Part shown: piece by piece, positions 10,375 through 18,599 of the stretch
Position numbering within the stretch: the first letter of the stretch is position 1
Layout of the letters: each line of letters starts with the position of its first letter
DNA from: Chryseobacterium pennipullorum
Lineage (GTDB): Bacteria > Bacteroidota > Bacteroidia > Flavobacteriales > Weeksellaceae
Direction of reading: 5' to 3'
Assembly: GCF_003384725.1 (NCBI RefSeq)
Contig: NZ_QNVV01000001.1
Span: forward strand, 62,001-126,000
DNA: 64,000 bases
Program-made: the position numbers and the translations under genes
Notes under the pieces: generated by a model
What the model saw: only the letters and a program-made list of their open reading frames with translations
Told to the model about the DNA's origin: nothing
Databases searched by the model: none

Positions 10375-10405
10375 TTGCATTTGTAAATTATATACATTAC
10401 ATTTG
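10375..10405 (+). promoter_or_regulatory. promoter of the XRE gene, overlapping two operators
   Basis: TTG at 10375-10377, 20-base spacer, then TACATTTG at 10398-10405, a full match to the Bacteroidota promoter pattern and about 25 bases before the ATG. The -33 and -7 elements coincide with the third and fourth palindromes, so a bound protein should block transcription. Confidence 0.65.
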
Positions 10406-10429
10406 TAACACAATTAATCGCCTATTTTT

Positions 10430-10969
10430 ATGAGCCTCAACGAAAGAATTTCAAAAGTTATCGAGTACTCCCGTCTTACTCCCTCTGAATTTGCTGACGA
10501 GATTGATGTACAACGTTCGTCGATCTCTCATATTACATCAGGAAGGAATAAACCTTCATTGGAGTTTATCATAAAAATAAAATCCCGTTTCCCGGAACTA
10601 CTTTGGGACTGGCTGGTTACGGGTGAAGGTGAGATGTTGAAATCCCAGCTAATGGAACCACAAATTCTTCAAGAAGATTCAACAGAAGAAAAGGGAAAGC
10701 CTACTCCTCTGCCCGATCTGTTTACGATGATCAACAGCAGTGATGAGGAGTTCGGGAATGACGAATCGGAAATCGAACCCGCAACCCAGGGTGCCGGAGA
10801 ATCTTTTACAGCGCATCAAGGTAAGGTTGAAGAAAAAATATCCGCTTCTCAGCGATTAGAAAATCCTGCAGAGCAAGTGCTGGGTCAAATGTTTGGAAAT
10901 CAATCCAATAAGATAAAACGTATTGTTTTGTTTTATGAAAACGGAAAATTCGAAAGTTTTGAACCATAA
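10430..10969 (+). CDS. XRE-family helix-turn-helix regulator
   Basis: 179 residues. Residues about 3-65 form an XRE/Cro-type HTH: LNERISKVIEYSRL, FADEIDVQRSSISHITSGRN as helix-turn-helix, then PSLEFIIKIKSRFPELLWDWLVTGEGEM. Residues 70-179 are acidic and low-complexity, with a more ordered C-terminal end (KIKRIVLFYENGKFESFEP) that may mediate oligomerisation. Four copies of the upstream palindrome overlap or abut its own promoter, so negative autoregulation is likely. The HTH suggests a conserved flavobacterial orphan regulator, not a phage repressor: there are no phage genes nearby. Confidence 0.85.
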   Translation: MSLNERISKVIEYSRLTPSEFADEIDVQRSSISHITSGRNKPSLEFIIKIKSRFPELLWDWLVTGEGEMLKSQLMEPQILQEDSTEEKGKPTPLPDLFTMINSSDEEFGNDESEIEPATQGAGESFTAHQGKVEEKISASQRLENPAEQVLGQMFGNQSNKIKRIVLFYENGKFESFEP

Positions 10970-10973
10970 AAAA

Positions 10974-11000
10974 AGCCTGACCAAAGAAAATGGGCAGGCT
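10974..11000 (-). terminator. terminator of the minus-strand small transcription unit
   Basis: Stem AGCCTG-a-CC/GG-g-CAGGCT. On the minus strand it is followed by a run of six U that overlaps the XRE stop codon; on the plus strand the run is A, so it works for leftward transcription only. Confidence 0.7.
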
Positions 11001-11020
11001 AAAAAATATTTGAAGAAGAA

Positions 11021-11050
11021 AACTAAAGCTATTTGCTTTATTAGTTTTTT
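11021..11050 (+). terminator. terminator of the XRE gene
   Basis: AACTAAAGC (11021-11029), loop, GCTTT-a-TTAGTT (11035-11046), then a T run. It overlaps the stop codon of the convergent small ORF. Confidence 0.6.
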
Positions 11051-11151
11051 AATTTGGAGATTCCGGTAGCATTCTTATCGCCTGACACGTTTACATCATA
11101 CTTGCTATTCCGGGTGCCCCACTTGATTCTGGTCTGACATTTCACCTGCAT
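11041..11151 (-). CDS. small ORF (36 aa) in its own transcription unit
   Basis: ATG at 11151, TAA at 11041-11043. The product begins MQVKCQTRIKWGTRNSKY and ends GISKLKN; it is basic and soluble with one Cys. I recognise no family. It lies between a good promoter (11200-11230) and a terminator (10974-11000) on the same strand, so a transcript of about 220 bases is expected. The same RNA also has two shorter overlapping ORFs upstream (12 codons starting MSENSN, 19 codons starting MSFCNA), so the locus may be a small RNA and not a peptide gene, or a leader-controlled peptide. Confidence 0.4.
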   Translation of the reverse strand: MQVKCQTRIKWGTRNSKYDVNVSGDKNATGISKLKN

Positions 11152-11199
11152 TGCAAAAGCTCATTGCTGTTCTCAGACATCAGTTTTCTATGGTTATAC

Positions 11200-11230
11200 C
11201 AAATATAGAAAATTTAAATTAAATTAACAA
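11200..11230 (-). promoter_or_regulatory. promoter of the minus-strand small transcription unit
   Basis: Read on the minus strand: TTG (complement of 11228-11230), 20 bases, TATATTTG (complement of 11200-11207). Both elements and spacing fit the Bacteroidota consensus. Confidence 0.65.
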
Positions 11231-11364
11231 CAAATAGCGCATTGTTTTAATAAATAATTAATACTATAATCCATTAGGTTAATTATTATTAATATTGACT
11301 TTTAAGGTTAATTATTGCAGACACGCCAATAAACCGTGTTTTTCAACAAATAATTCAAATAAAA

Positions 11365-11387
11365 AGACCCGCAAATTGTGCAGGTCT
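11365..11387 (-). terminator. terminator of proline dehydrogenase
   Basis: Stem AGACC-c-GCA/TGC-a-GGTCT, followed on the minus strand by an A/T-rich tail with five U, 25 bases after the stop. Confidence 0.55.
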
Positions 11388-11412
11388 CATCAGTATCATT
11401 ATTCTGTATTGT

Positions 11413-12579
11413 TTACTTTTTTCTTCTTTCCAGCTCTTTTTTGATCAGCCCAAGCTCTCTACCGGTCTGTCCGGCCACTGAAGTGTTTTCCTGCGCTCTT
11501 CTTGTAAGATATGGGACAACATCCTTTACAGGACCATAGGGAAGATATTTGGCCACATTATAGCCTTTATCTGATAAATAGAAGGTAATGTTATCACTCA
11601 TTCCGTAAAGCTGTCCAAAATACACGTGAGGGTTCCCATTTTCCAGAGCCTTAGCTTTCATCTTGTCCATAATCAGCTCTGAAGAGATCTCATTATGGGT
11701 TCCGAAGAACGCCGAAACTTTATCGAGGTGATTCATGACAAAGTCGATTCCGGCATTGTAATTCTGATCGGAAGCATCCTTGGTCGGCTGGATTGGGTCT
11801 GCATATCCTTTTTCTGCGGCTCTTGCTCTTTCTTTCTCCATATAAGCACCACGAACGATCTTATATCCGATAAAATAATTCTTTTCTCTGGCTCTTGTAA
11901 GGTGTCCTTCCATATACTCCAGTCTTCCTGTTCTGTACATCTGGATGGTATTCCAGACGATAGGTTTTTCCTGGTTGTATTTCTCCATCATCTCTTCACA
12001 AAGGTGGTCTGCGGCATCCTGCATCCATGTTTCTTCAGCATCTACCATTACTTTTTTATCATTTTCATGACAAAGACTGCATATCTCATCGAATCTTCTC
12101 ACCACTCTCTCCCATTCTTCTTTCTGGCTGGTGGTAAGCTCTGCACCTTTACCCACTGCTTCATAAAGATCTATTCTTCCAAAGGCTGTCGGTTTGAATA
12201 CAATAAAAGGAATAGCCGGATTTCCTACCGAAAATCTTACAATATCCTTGATTTCCTTGCATACGGCATCAAACGTTTCTTCATCTTCTTTACCTTCAAT
12301 AGAATAGTCGAAAATACTGCCAACTCCTCTTTTGAAAAGCTGTTTCACAACTTTCATACTTTCTTCCCGGGTTTCTCCACCGCAAAACTGGTCGAATAAA
12401 GTATTTTTTACAATTCCTGTTACGAAAGGAAAATTGTGGTGTACGGTAAAATTAAGGACAGAAGTTCCGAGGCTTGTAAGAGTCGGCTGCTCAATCATTT
12501 TAAACATCCAGTAAGCCTTTCTCAGTTGTGCATCCGTCTTGTCTGCAAATGCAACTTTAGTATCATTAAAAATGGGCAT
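11413..12579 (-). CDS. proline dehydrogenase
   Basis: 388 residues, a monofunctional FAD enzyme that oxidises proline to pyrroline-5-carboxylate. The TIM-barrel motifs are visible: FDYSIEGKE (about 91-99), MVDAEETWMQ (176-185), YKIVRGAYMEKER (about 230-242, with the conserved RGAY) and a late GQLYGMSDN and YLPYGPV. The C-terminal YLTRRAQEN has the paired arginines that bind the proline carboxylate. The P5C dehydrogenase partner is not adjacent. Single-gene unit. Confidence 0.93.
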   Translation of the reverse strand: MPIFNDTKVAFADKTDAQLRKAYWMFKMIEQPTLTSLGTSVLNFTVHHNFPFVTGIVKNTLFDQFCGGETREESMKVVKQLFKRGVGSIFDYSIEGKEDEETFDAVCKEIKDIVRFSVGNPAIPFIVFKPTAFGRIDLYEAVGKGAELTTSQKEEWERVVRRFDEICSLCHENDKKVMVDAEETWMQDAADHLCEEMMEKYNQEKPIVWNTIQMYRTGRLEYMEGHLTRAREKNYFIGYKIVRGAYMEKERARAAEKGYADPIQPTKDASDQNYNAGIDFVMNHLDKVSAFFGTHNEISSELIMDKMKAKALENGNPHVYFGQLYGMSDNITFYLSDKGYNVAKYLPYGPVKDVVPYLTRRAQENTSVAGQTGRELGLIKKELERRKK

Positions 12580-12642
12580 TCCTATTTATTAAATTTAGTT
12601 ATGCAAAGGTAATAATAACCTCAGTTTATTTAAAGAATTTTT

Positions 12643-13572
12643 TTACAATTTATGCTCTATTCCATTTAAAAGCATTGCAACAATTCCTACAAAAACCCAA
12701 AAACGCAATATATTCAGAGTAAAGAAGTTACTTCTTCTGGAAGCGTTGAGAAGAAGGTAGATACAAATAATCATCACAAACAAGGCCCCTGCAAAGTAAT
12801 ACGCCATAAATCCGGCAACACCGGTTTTGGTAATGATCTTCATGCAGACAGCCATGGTAATGACCAGTAAAGATATAAGGATAGTCCTGGCAGTTTTGCT
12901 TTTAAAATAATTCGGAATGGTAGTATATCCAAAGGTTTTATCCACACTTTTGGTAAGGGTGTCCTTTACGATATCAATGCACAGCAAAATAAGAAACAAG
13001 AAGACTGCCATCAGAAATACCTTTTTTGAAAAAGTTTCATAGTATACCATCATTCCGAAGAAAGGATACAGGGTAAGGCTGACAAAAGTAAGATTGTTGA
13101 TGATAAGCATCCGGCTCAATTTATGACTGTACAGCCACATAAAGAACTGATATACAAGAAAAAAAACAAAAACATTACGGGAAATCATCCAGGCTACTCC
13201 GAGAGAAATAACACTCAGCCCCAGATAGGCGTATAAGAAATATTTCTGTTTGATGAAGCTTTGTACGCGGGTCCGGAAAGGTTTTACCACATGATCTTTT
13301 TCAAGATCGTAGAACTGGTTAATGATTCCTCCAGCCAGAATGGTGAGGACGGTGCAGAAAATAATGCCGTGTACTTTAAAATCGAACACAAAATTTCTGA
13401 AAGATTCATCCTGATTGAACAGGAAAAAAGTAGAAACATAGAGGGCAAATGTGAGCAAAGCTGCTACAAAAAAGCGTGCTCCAAGCAGAAAGCCCACGAA
13501 TTGTGAAAATCTGTACAAAAGAGATTTTGAGACAAAGTTTTTAGATTGGAAAGTTTCTTCTTCAGAATTCAT
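12643..13572 (-). CDS. UbiA-family prenyltransferase
   Basis: 309 residues with about eight or nine membrane segments. The first Asp-rich motif is present as NQFYDLEKDHV (about 105-115) and the second as DIVKDTLTK (about 200-208). This arrangement fits geranylgeranylglycerol-phosphate geranylgeranyltransferase-like proteins common in flavobacteria; the true acceptor (for example glycerol phosphate or a quinone head group) cannot be told from sequence. The gene follows the mevalonate kinase gene by 10 bases, which supports an isoprenoid role and a shared transcript. Confidence 0.75.
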   Translation of the reverse strand: MNSEEETFQSKNFVSKSLLYRFSQFVGFLLGARFFVAALLTFALYVSTFFLFNQDESFRNFVFDFKVHGIIFCTVLTILAGGIINQFYDLEKDHVVKPFRTRVQSFIKQKYFLYAYLGLSVISLGVAWMISRNVFVFFLVYQFFMWLYSHKLSRMLIINNLTFVSLTLYPFFGMMVYYETFSKKVFLMAVFLFLILLCIDIVKDTLTKSVDKTFGYTTIPNYFKSKTARTILISLLVITMAVCMKIITKTGVAGFMAYYFAGALFVMIICIYLLLNASRRSNFFTLNILRFWVFVGIVAMLLNGIEHKL

Positions 13573-13582
13573 TCCAGTACAT

Positions 13583-14509
13583 TTAAAATCTGTAAATCAC
13601 CTCTTTTTGGAAGCCTTCAAGCATTTTTTCAGCTTTTTCATAGTCTTTGGTAAAGCCCAAAATATAACCGCCGCCGCCACTTCCGCAGAGCTTTAGGTAA
13701 TAGGCGTTCGAATCCAGCCCTTTTTTCCAGATATTAAAAATACTTTCGGGGATCATTGGGCGGAAATGTTCGTAAGCCCAGTGAGAAAGTTTTTTCAGGT
13801 TTCTGAAGAACGGATTCATGTCTTTTTTAAGGAAGGCATCTATGCAGGCATTGTTATAACGGATAAACTCTTCCTTTAATGTTTTACGGAAACCTTCGGT
13901 TTTCATTTTTTCAAAGAAGATCTGAATCATTGGTCCGGTTTCCCCCGTTATTCCGGAATCGATCAGGAAGATCGCTCCTTTTCCTTCTTCTCCTTCCGGA
14001 ATAGAAACCCGGTCCAGGTTTTCTTTGTTTTCAATAAGGATTGGCAGGTTCATATAACAGATCAAAGGATCCATTCCTGAACTTTTCCCATGGAAATAAC
14101 TTTCCATTTCACCGAAAACAGCTTTTAATTTTTTAAGATTTTCTTTTGAAATATTCTCAGGATTTAGCTTGCTTATTGAGTATTTTTCGAAAATAGCAGC
14201 AACCAGAGCTCCGGAGCTTCCTACACCATATCCCTGCGGAATGTTGGAATCAAAGAAAAGTCCGTTTGAGATATCATTTTTGAAGCGCTCAATATCCATT
14301 TTAAAATCGTCAGAAAGGTTGAGTGCTGTCAGAAAATCAGAATATTTCTGCAGGTGTCTGTTGGAATTGAGTTCAAACTCAGAACTCAGATCTGAAAATT
14401 TTAAAGCTCCTTTATAGAAACTGTATGGTACAACGAGTCCCTGGGAATCTTCAATCATTCCATATTCTCCGAACAGAATTATTTTTGCATAAAATAGAGG
14501 GTTGGTCAT
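13583..14509 (-). CDS. GHMP kinase, probably mevalonate kinase
   Basis: 308 residues from the ATG at 14509; a longer frame exists to 14563 but its extra 18 residues are hydrophobic and non-conserved in look. It begins NPLFYAKIILFGEYGMIEDS, the GHMP motif 1 of mevalonate kinases. The ATP loop PQGYGVGSSGALV lies at 91-103 and motif 3, CGSGGGGYILGF, near the C-terminus. It phosphorylates mevalonate for isopentenyl diphosphate synthesis. It sits just before the prenyltransferase gene. A phosphomevalonate kinase is a less likely alternative. Confidence 0.75.
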   Translation of the reverse strand: MTNPLFYAKIILFGEYGMIEDSQGLVVPYSFYKGALKFSDLSSEFELNSNRHLQKYSDFLTALNLSDDFKMDIERFKNDISNGLFFDSNIPQGYGVGSSGALVAAIFEKYSISKLNPENISKENLKKLKAVFGEMESYFHGKSSGMDPLICYMNLPILIENKENLDRVSIPEGEEGKGAIFLIDSGITGETGPMIQIFFEKMKTEGFRKTLKEEFIRYNNACIDAFLKKDMNPFFRNLKKLSHWAYEHFRPMIPESIFNIWKKGLDSNAYYLKLCGSGGGGYILGFTKDYEKAEKMLEGFQKEVIYRF

Positions 14510-14833
14510 TTTGACAATAAATCTTTTTGCAAAGTTAAAAATTATTCCGCTGAATATAAGCAAAAGTCAGGCCGAATTGCCATCTATTTTGCTTCCCTTC
14601 ATTGTTCTACTAAAATTACGAAAAAAAATGCTTAAAGCAGCTACAATTTAAATAATAAAATTAATAGCTGCATGATATGACGAGCAGTTGTACAATGATT
14701 TAAACTAAGGATGACTATCACTGTTACGTTATAAGGGTTAAAAAAGCTGAATCAAATGCTCTATTAAGTGTTTTCCACGGGAAACTTCTGGTCAAGTACA
14801 AAAGTTAGGAGAGAAACTTAATATTTTTCTATT
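14510..14833. other. intergenic AT-rich DNA, no gene seen
   Basis: No convincing ORF or RNA signal was found between the mevalonate kinase start and the inverted repeat at 14834. Confidence 0.4.
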
Positions 14834-14861
14834 TATACTTTTGCCTTGAAGCAAAAGTATA
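14834..14861. repeat. perfect 11-bp inverted repeat with 6-base loop
   Basis: TATACTTTTGC and GCAAAAGTATA separated by CTTGAA. It contains a -7-like TACTTTTG in each orientation and lies just beyond the 3' end of the orphan frame at 14888-15064. It looks like the end of a dispersed intergenic element. Confidence 0.55.
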
Positions 14862-14887
14862 CAAAAATTCAAGACTGGAATCATCCA

Positions 14888-15064
14888 CTAAAAATTGACC
14901 TTGCCTCCTAAAATTTCCAAACTCGCATGGATTCTACATTGGTTATTCGACTCAATAGGGTGACCATGCTCAGACACTGGAAATTTTTTAACGGATTCAA
15001 GATCAATTTTCTTAACGCTCCTGATTCCTAGGTCGATTAAGGAATGCTTACAACTACTCCACAT
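14888..15064 (-). pseudogene. orphan 58-codon frame, likely part of a dispersed repeat or a decayed gene
   Basis: ATG at 15064, TAG at 14888-14890. The frame reads like protein (for example SVKKIDLESVKKFPVSEHG) and stays open a further 19 codons upstream of the ATG, to a TGA. No family recognised. There is no promoter match in front and the hairpin at 14834-14861 follows. I suspect a multi-copy element in this genus, but cannot test that here. Confidence 0.35.
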
Positions 15065-15249
15065 AGTCCTGACTGTAATCGAATTAGAAAAAAAACTCCG
15101 AAAACATTCTCAAACATCTGTGGTCATTTTCTATACTTATATGTTAAAATCGAAGATCATCTCCTTCAGTCGATCAATGTTATTTTTCTATTCACATTAA
15201 CTCAGCTTTTTGCTTAGCCCGAAGCTTGCCTTCTCACATTGGGCATAAA

Positions 15250-15275
15250 AAAAGACGCTAAAAATAACGTCTTTT
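15250..15275 (-). terminator. terminator of the UMF1-type transporter gene
   Basis: Stem AAAAGACG/CGTCTTTT with a 10-base A-rich loop, then U on the minus strand, 6 bases after the stop codon. Confidence 0.65.
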
Positions 15276-15280
15276 AATTT

Positions 15281-16771
15281 TTATAAGGTTTCTCTTTCTT
15301 TTCTCATGGTGACCTTCAGAAACCGGATCAAAACTAATCCTGCACCGAAAAATATAGTCATTGATAAAGCAGCAATACGCATATTATTGAAATGCTCGAT
15401 AAGCGTTGCAAATATAAATGTTCCGATAATAATCGCAATTTTCTCCAGTACGTCATAGAAACTGAAATACGTGGTATTTTCCATAGAATTTTCAGGAAGC
15501 AATTTTGAATAGGTGGACCTTGACATTGCCTGAAGTCCTCCCATCACCAATCCTACTACGGCAGCTACCCCATAGAACTGGTATTCCACTGTAGGATTTT
15601 CTTTGTTAAGGAAGTAAGCCCATAGACAGGCTACAATCCAAAGTACAATAGCAATTGAAATCACATTTTTGTTACCTATTTTTTTAGATAATCTTGAGAA
15701 AATAACCGCCCCGATAATGGCTTCGATCTGAATGACCAGAAGGGTTCCGATAAGTTTGTCCTGAGCAAGGTTGATCTCACTTTTCCCAAATAGCGTGGCC
15801 ATCAGAAATATCGTCTGCATTCCCACACTGTAAAAAAAGAAACTGGACAGGAAAAATTTCAGGTTTTTATCTTTGAAAAGTTCGCCTCCCACTTTAAACA
15901 GTTCATGGAAGCTCTCCTTCGCAATATCTTTATAAAAGCTTAGATTGTCTTTTAGTACCTCGAAGAAGCCTCCCTGCTCTTCATGTTTTTTGAAGATGTT
16001 TTTGTAATTCAGCAGTACAAGATCTTTAGGGAGCTTTTCCTTCACATCCCCGAATTGCGGAAGATGCTTGAAGGTGTATTGTGAGAATCCGAACCACCAG
16101 GCACCGGTTAATAAAAAGCTGATTCTTGTAAACAATAGCTGCTGTGCTGCACCTTTAGCAAAAACCTGAATAAGGATCAGACAAATCACAACCAGAACTA
16201 CAGAACCCAGATATCCGTAAACATATCCTCTGGCAGAAAGTGCATCCTGCCTGTCCGGAGTGGCAATATCGGGAAGAAATGAATTATAAAACACCAAACT
16301 TCCCCAGAAACCGACACTCGCCGTTATGCTGAACAGAAGCCCGAGAAATACATTATGCATCCCAGTGAACATGGCTAACCCCATACATGAGGTAGCTCCC
16401 AGATAGCAGAAGAACTGGAGGAATGATTTTTTGTTTCCTATGGTATCCGCTAAGGAAGACAGAAAGGGTGACAGCAAAACCACAATAAAGAACGATATGG
16501 TAAGTGAATACCCATACACGGCATCCGGCTGATACTCGTCTCCAAAAATTTTAATCATATGCCTTACGGGAACATCAATCCAGGATTTTGTTTCCTCCAC
16601 ATACTCCTTTTTTTCATAGGCTGTGGTAAGGATAGAATAATAAATGGGGAAAATAGTAGAGGTAATTACCAAAGAGTACACAGAGTTGGCCCAGTCGTAT
16701 ACTGCCCAGGCTTTCATAATCTTTGGGTTATTCTTTATGTTTTTAGGCTGTCGATTCTCAGTTTCAGACAT
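15281..16771 (-). CDS. UMF1-family MFS transporter
   Basis: 496 residues from the ATG at 16771 (a longer frame to 16792 adds seven hydrophobic residues). The N-terminus has AWAVYDWANSVYSLVITSTIFP, the conserved opening of the Atg22/UMF1 branch of the major facilitator superfamily, which in fungi effluxes vacuolar amino acids. About 12 membrane segments, with a long central cytoplasmic loop (about 255-300) and late motif GLVMGGLQAMSRSTYSKLLP. Bacterial members are uncharacterised; an amino acid or small-metabolite exporter is the usual guess. Confidence 0.8.
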   Translation of the reverse strand: MSETENRQPKNIKNNPKIMKAWAVYDWANSVYSLVITSTIFPIYYSILTTAYEKKEYVEETKSWIDVPVRHMIKIFGDEYQPDAVYGYSLTISFFIVVLLSPFLSSLADTIGNKKSFLQFFCYLGATSCMGLAMFTGMHNVFLGLLFSITASVGFWGSLVFYNSFLPDIATPDRQDALSARGYVYGYLGSVVLVVICLILIQVFAKGAAQQLLFTRISFLLTGAWWFGFSQYTFKHLPQFGDVKEKLPKDLVLLNYKNIFKKHEEQGGFFEVLKDNLSFYKDIAKESFHELFKVGGELFKDKNLKFFLSSFFFYSVGMQTIFLMATLFGKSEINLAQDKLIGTLLVIQIEAIIGAVIFSRLSKKIGNKNVISIAIVLWIVACLWAYFLNKENPTVEYQFYGVAAVVGLVMGGLQAMSRSTYSKLLPENSMENTTYFSFYDVLEKIAIIIGTFIFATLIEHFNNMRIAALSMTIFFGAGLVLIRFLKVTMRKERETL

Positions 16772-16876
16772 TTCAAATAATATTAGTAGCACAAAAATAG
16801 AAAAACCATTAAGAAATGGATAAGTTTTTAAAAAAATTATCTATTCCTTAATGGTAATATATTCTGAAACAGAATG

Positions 16877-18055
16877 TTAGATATTTTCAATAACGATAGC
16901 AGACGCTCCACCGCCACCGTTACAGATGGCTGCTGCACCATATTTTGCATTATTCTGCTTCAATACGTTGATCAGGGTAACGATAATTCTTGAACCTGAG
17001 CTTCCCAGTGGATGTCCCAATGCTACTGCCCCTCCGTTTACGTTTACTTTGGCAGCATCTAATCCTAAGATCTTGTTGTTAGCCAGTCCTACTACAGAGA
17101 ACGCCTCATTAAATTCAAAGAAATCGATGTCTGAAACTTCAAGACCTGCTTTTTTCAGAGCAATAGGTAATGCTTTGGCAGGTGCTGTTGTAAAGTTCTC
17201 CGGCTCCTGTGCTGCATCAGCATAAGAAATGATCTTTGCCAGAGGCTTAAGCCCCAGTTCTTCCATTTTCTCTTTTGAAACAAGGATCAGAGCAGAAGCA
17301 CCATCGTTAAGAGTGGAAGCATTAGCTGCTGTTACCGTACCCTCTTCTTTTTTGAATACTGTAGGAAGTGTAGCAATCCTGTCAAAGTTTACCGCTTTAT
17401 ATTCTTCATCTTCAGCAAAGATTACCGGCTCTCCTTTTCTCTGAGGAATGGAGACAGGCACAATTTCTTCATTGAATTTTCCTTCGCTCCAGGCTTTTGC
17501 CGATCTTTTGTAAGATTCTACCGCAAAGTTATCCTGGTCTTCTCTGGTGATGCTGTAGTCAACAGCGCATTTTTCTGCACATACTCCCATATGCACTTTG
17601 TTGTATACGTCCGTAAGGCCATCAAGCACCATTCCGTCCTGCATTTTAATATCACCCAGCTTTGTAGCCACTCTGGCATTATAATAATGAGGAACCAAAG
17701 ACATATTTTCCATACCTCCGGCCACAATAACGTCTGCATCACCGGCTTTAATCGCCTGAGCAGCCATTGTTACGGCCTTCATTCCTGAAGCGCAAACTTT
17801 ATTGACTGTAGTGGATGGTGTATTGACAGAAAGGCCTGCTCCTAAAGCCACCTGACGTGCGGGAGCCTGTCCTTCGCCTGCCTGCAATACATTCCCCATA
17901 TAAATTTCCTGTACATTAGCAGGATCAAGACCTATTTTATCTAACGCTCCTTTTACTGCTGCAGATCCAAGTTTTGTAGCCGGAACTGTCGACAAGCTTC
18001 CCATAAAACTACCCATTGGTGTTCTTACTGCGGAAACGATGAATACTTCTTTCAT
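16877..18055 (-). CDS. acetyl-CoA C-acetyltransferase (thiolase)
   Basis: 392 residues, full length. Catalytic residues are visible: nucleophile C88 in KVCASGM, H348 in GHPLGSSG, and C378 in CNGGGGAS. It condenses or cleaves acetyl-CoA/acetoacetyl-CoA; flavobacteria use such enzymes both for beta-oxidation and for feeding the mevalonate pathway. It stands alone, with a perfect palindrome (18081-18102) 25 bases upstream of its ATG, resembling the operator near etfB. Confidence 0.93.
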   Translation of the reverse strand: MKEVFIVSAVRTPMGSFMGSLSTVPATKLGSAAVKGALDKIGLDPANVQEIYMGNVLQAGEGQAPARQVALGAGLSVNTPSTTVNKVCASGMKAVTMAAQAIKAGDADVIVAGGMENMSLVPHYYNARVATKLGDIKMQDGMVLDGLTDVYNKVHMGVCAEKCAVDYSITREDQDNFAVESYKRSAKAWSEGKFNEEIVPVSIPQRKGEPVIFAEDEEYKAVNFDRIATLPTVFKKEEGTVTAANASTLNDGASALILVSKEKMEELGLKPLAKIISYADAAQEPENFTTAPAKALPIALKKAGLEVSDIDFFEFNEAFSVVGLANNKILGLDAAKVNVNGGAVALGHPLGSSGSRIIVTLINVLKQNNAKYGAAAICNGGGGASAIVIENI

Positions 18056-18080
18056 GTATATAATTTTTATTTTTTAACTG

Positions 18081-18102
18081 AAATGAAACGGCGGTTTCAT
18101 TT
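18081..18102. promoter_or_regulatory. palindromic operator candidate upstream of thiolase
   Basis: Perfect 9-bp inverted repeat AAATGAAAC-GGCG-GTTTCATTT. The GAAAC-N4-GTTTC core is the type bound by TetR-family fatty-acid regulators such as PsrA. A related site lies upstream of etfB. Confidence 0.55.
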
Positions 18103-18194
18103 ATTTTACTTTTATATAAACCACGCTAAAGGCAGTTTTTTCAATTTTAGATTCGACTTTCAGTACATTATCCTAAGTGGCAAGGAGCCCATCC

Positions 18195-18599
18195 CTAAAT
18201 CTGTGTCCTGTTATTTATTTTTTTGCTTTTCACGGCAAAGATCATCAGCAGAGCACCAATAAACTCCACTATCCAGCCCCATCTTAATTTCACCACCCCG
18301 GCAAGGCTTTCTCTCCAGGATTTGAAAGGTAAGAAACTGAAGTATTGTAACGACTGCATTTTGACTGCGGCAAGAGTGAATACAAATAATATGATTAGCA
18401 AAACACCAAAAACCCTGACGATTTTCGGACTGTTGTTTACTACTCCAAAAACGGCACATGCAGAAAAGATCCAGCATGCAATGGCCAGATAATGATCAAG
18501 CTTCCAGTAATTCCAATTTCCGATAACGGGAACGTGTACCAATGGAAGAAAGCTTCCTGCAACAACCAATAATAATCCTAATAACTGAATATTTTTCAT
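18195..18599 (-). CDS. small membrane protein of unknown function
   Basis: 134 residues from the ATG at 18599; an extended frame reaches 18665 but the extra residues cover a run of T and have no signal. Four hydrophobic segments (about 4-20, 37-55, 62-82, 113-128). N-terminal MKNIQLLGLLLVVAGSFLP and a central HDY-type loop are seen, but no family is recognised. Single gene. Confidence 0.65.
   Translation of the reverse strand: MKNIQLLGLLLVVAGSFLPLVHVPVIGNWNYWKLDHYLAIACWIFSACAVFGVVNNSPKIVRVFGVLLIILFVFTLAAVKMQSLQYFSFLPFKSWRESLAGVVKLRWGWIVEFIGALLMIFAVKSKKINNRTQI

Larger units (their letters stand above)
9534..10408. promoter_or_regulatory. array of about ten TACATTTGTA-type palindromes upstream of the XRE gene
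   Basis: This AT-rich leader has no gene. It repeats a near-palindrome TTTACA-TT-TGTAAA. Clear copies (10-bp core starts): 10330, 10363 and 10398 (TACATTTGTA), 10376 (TGCATTTGTA), 10277 (TACAAATGTA, opposite orientation), 10028 (TACGTTTGTA). The core is recognisable at 9639-9648 (ACATTTGTA), 9875-9883 (ACAAATGTA), and more weakly at 9534 (ACATATGTA), 9573-9584 and 9594-9604. Four copies lie within 80 bp just before the start codon. This is the pattern of a repeated operator; TACATTTG also matches the -7 promoter consensus. Confidence 0.8.

Noticed and set aside
10328-10408. CRISPR-like array in the XRE leader
   Set aside because: Copies are palindromic 10-12-mers at irregular spacing; this is an operator pattern.
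9480-10429. Replication origin (oriC)
   Set aside because: Only two DnaA-box-like sites, no dnaA or other origin genes, and no change of gene polarity here; kept only as a lesser observation.
12332-12514. Plus-strand small frame in the proline dehydrogenase region
   Set aside because: Antisense to a clear enzyme gene, no promoter, no family.
14510-14563. Longer start for the mevalonate kinase
   Set aside because: The extra residues are hydrophobic and the conserved motif begins directly after the ATG at 14509.
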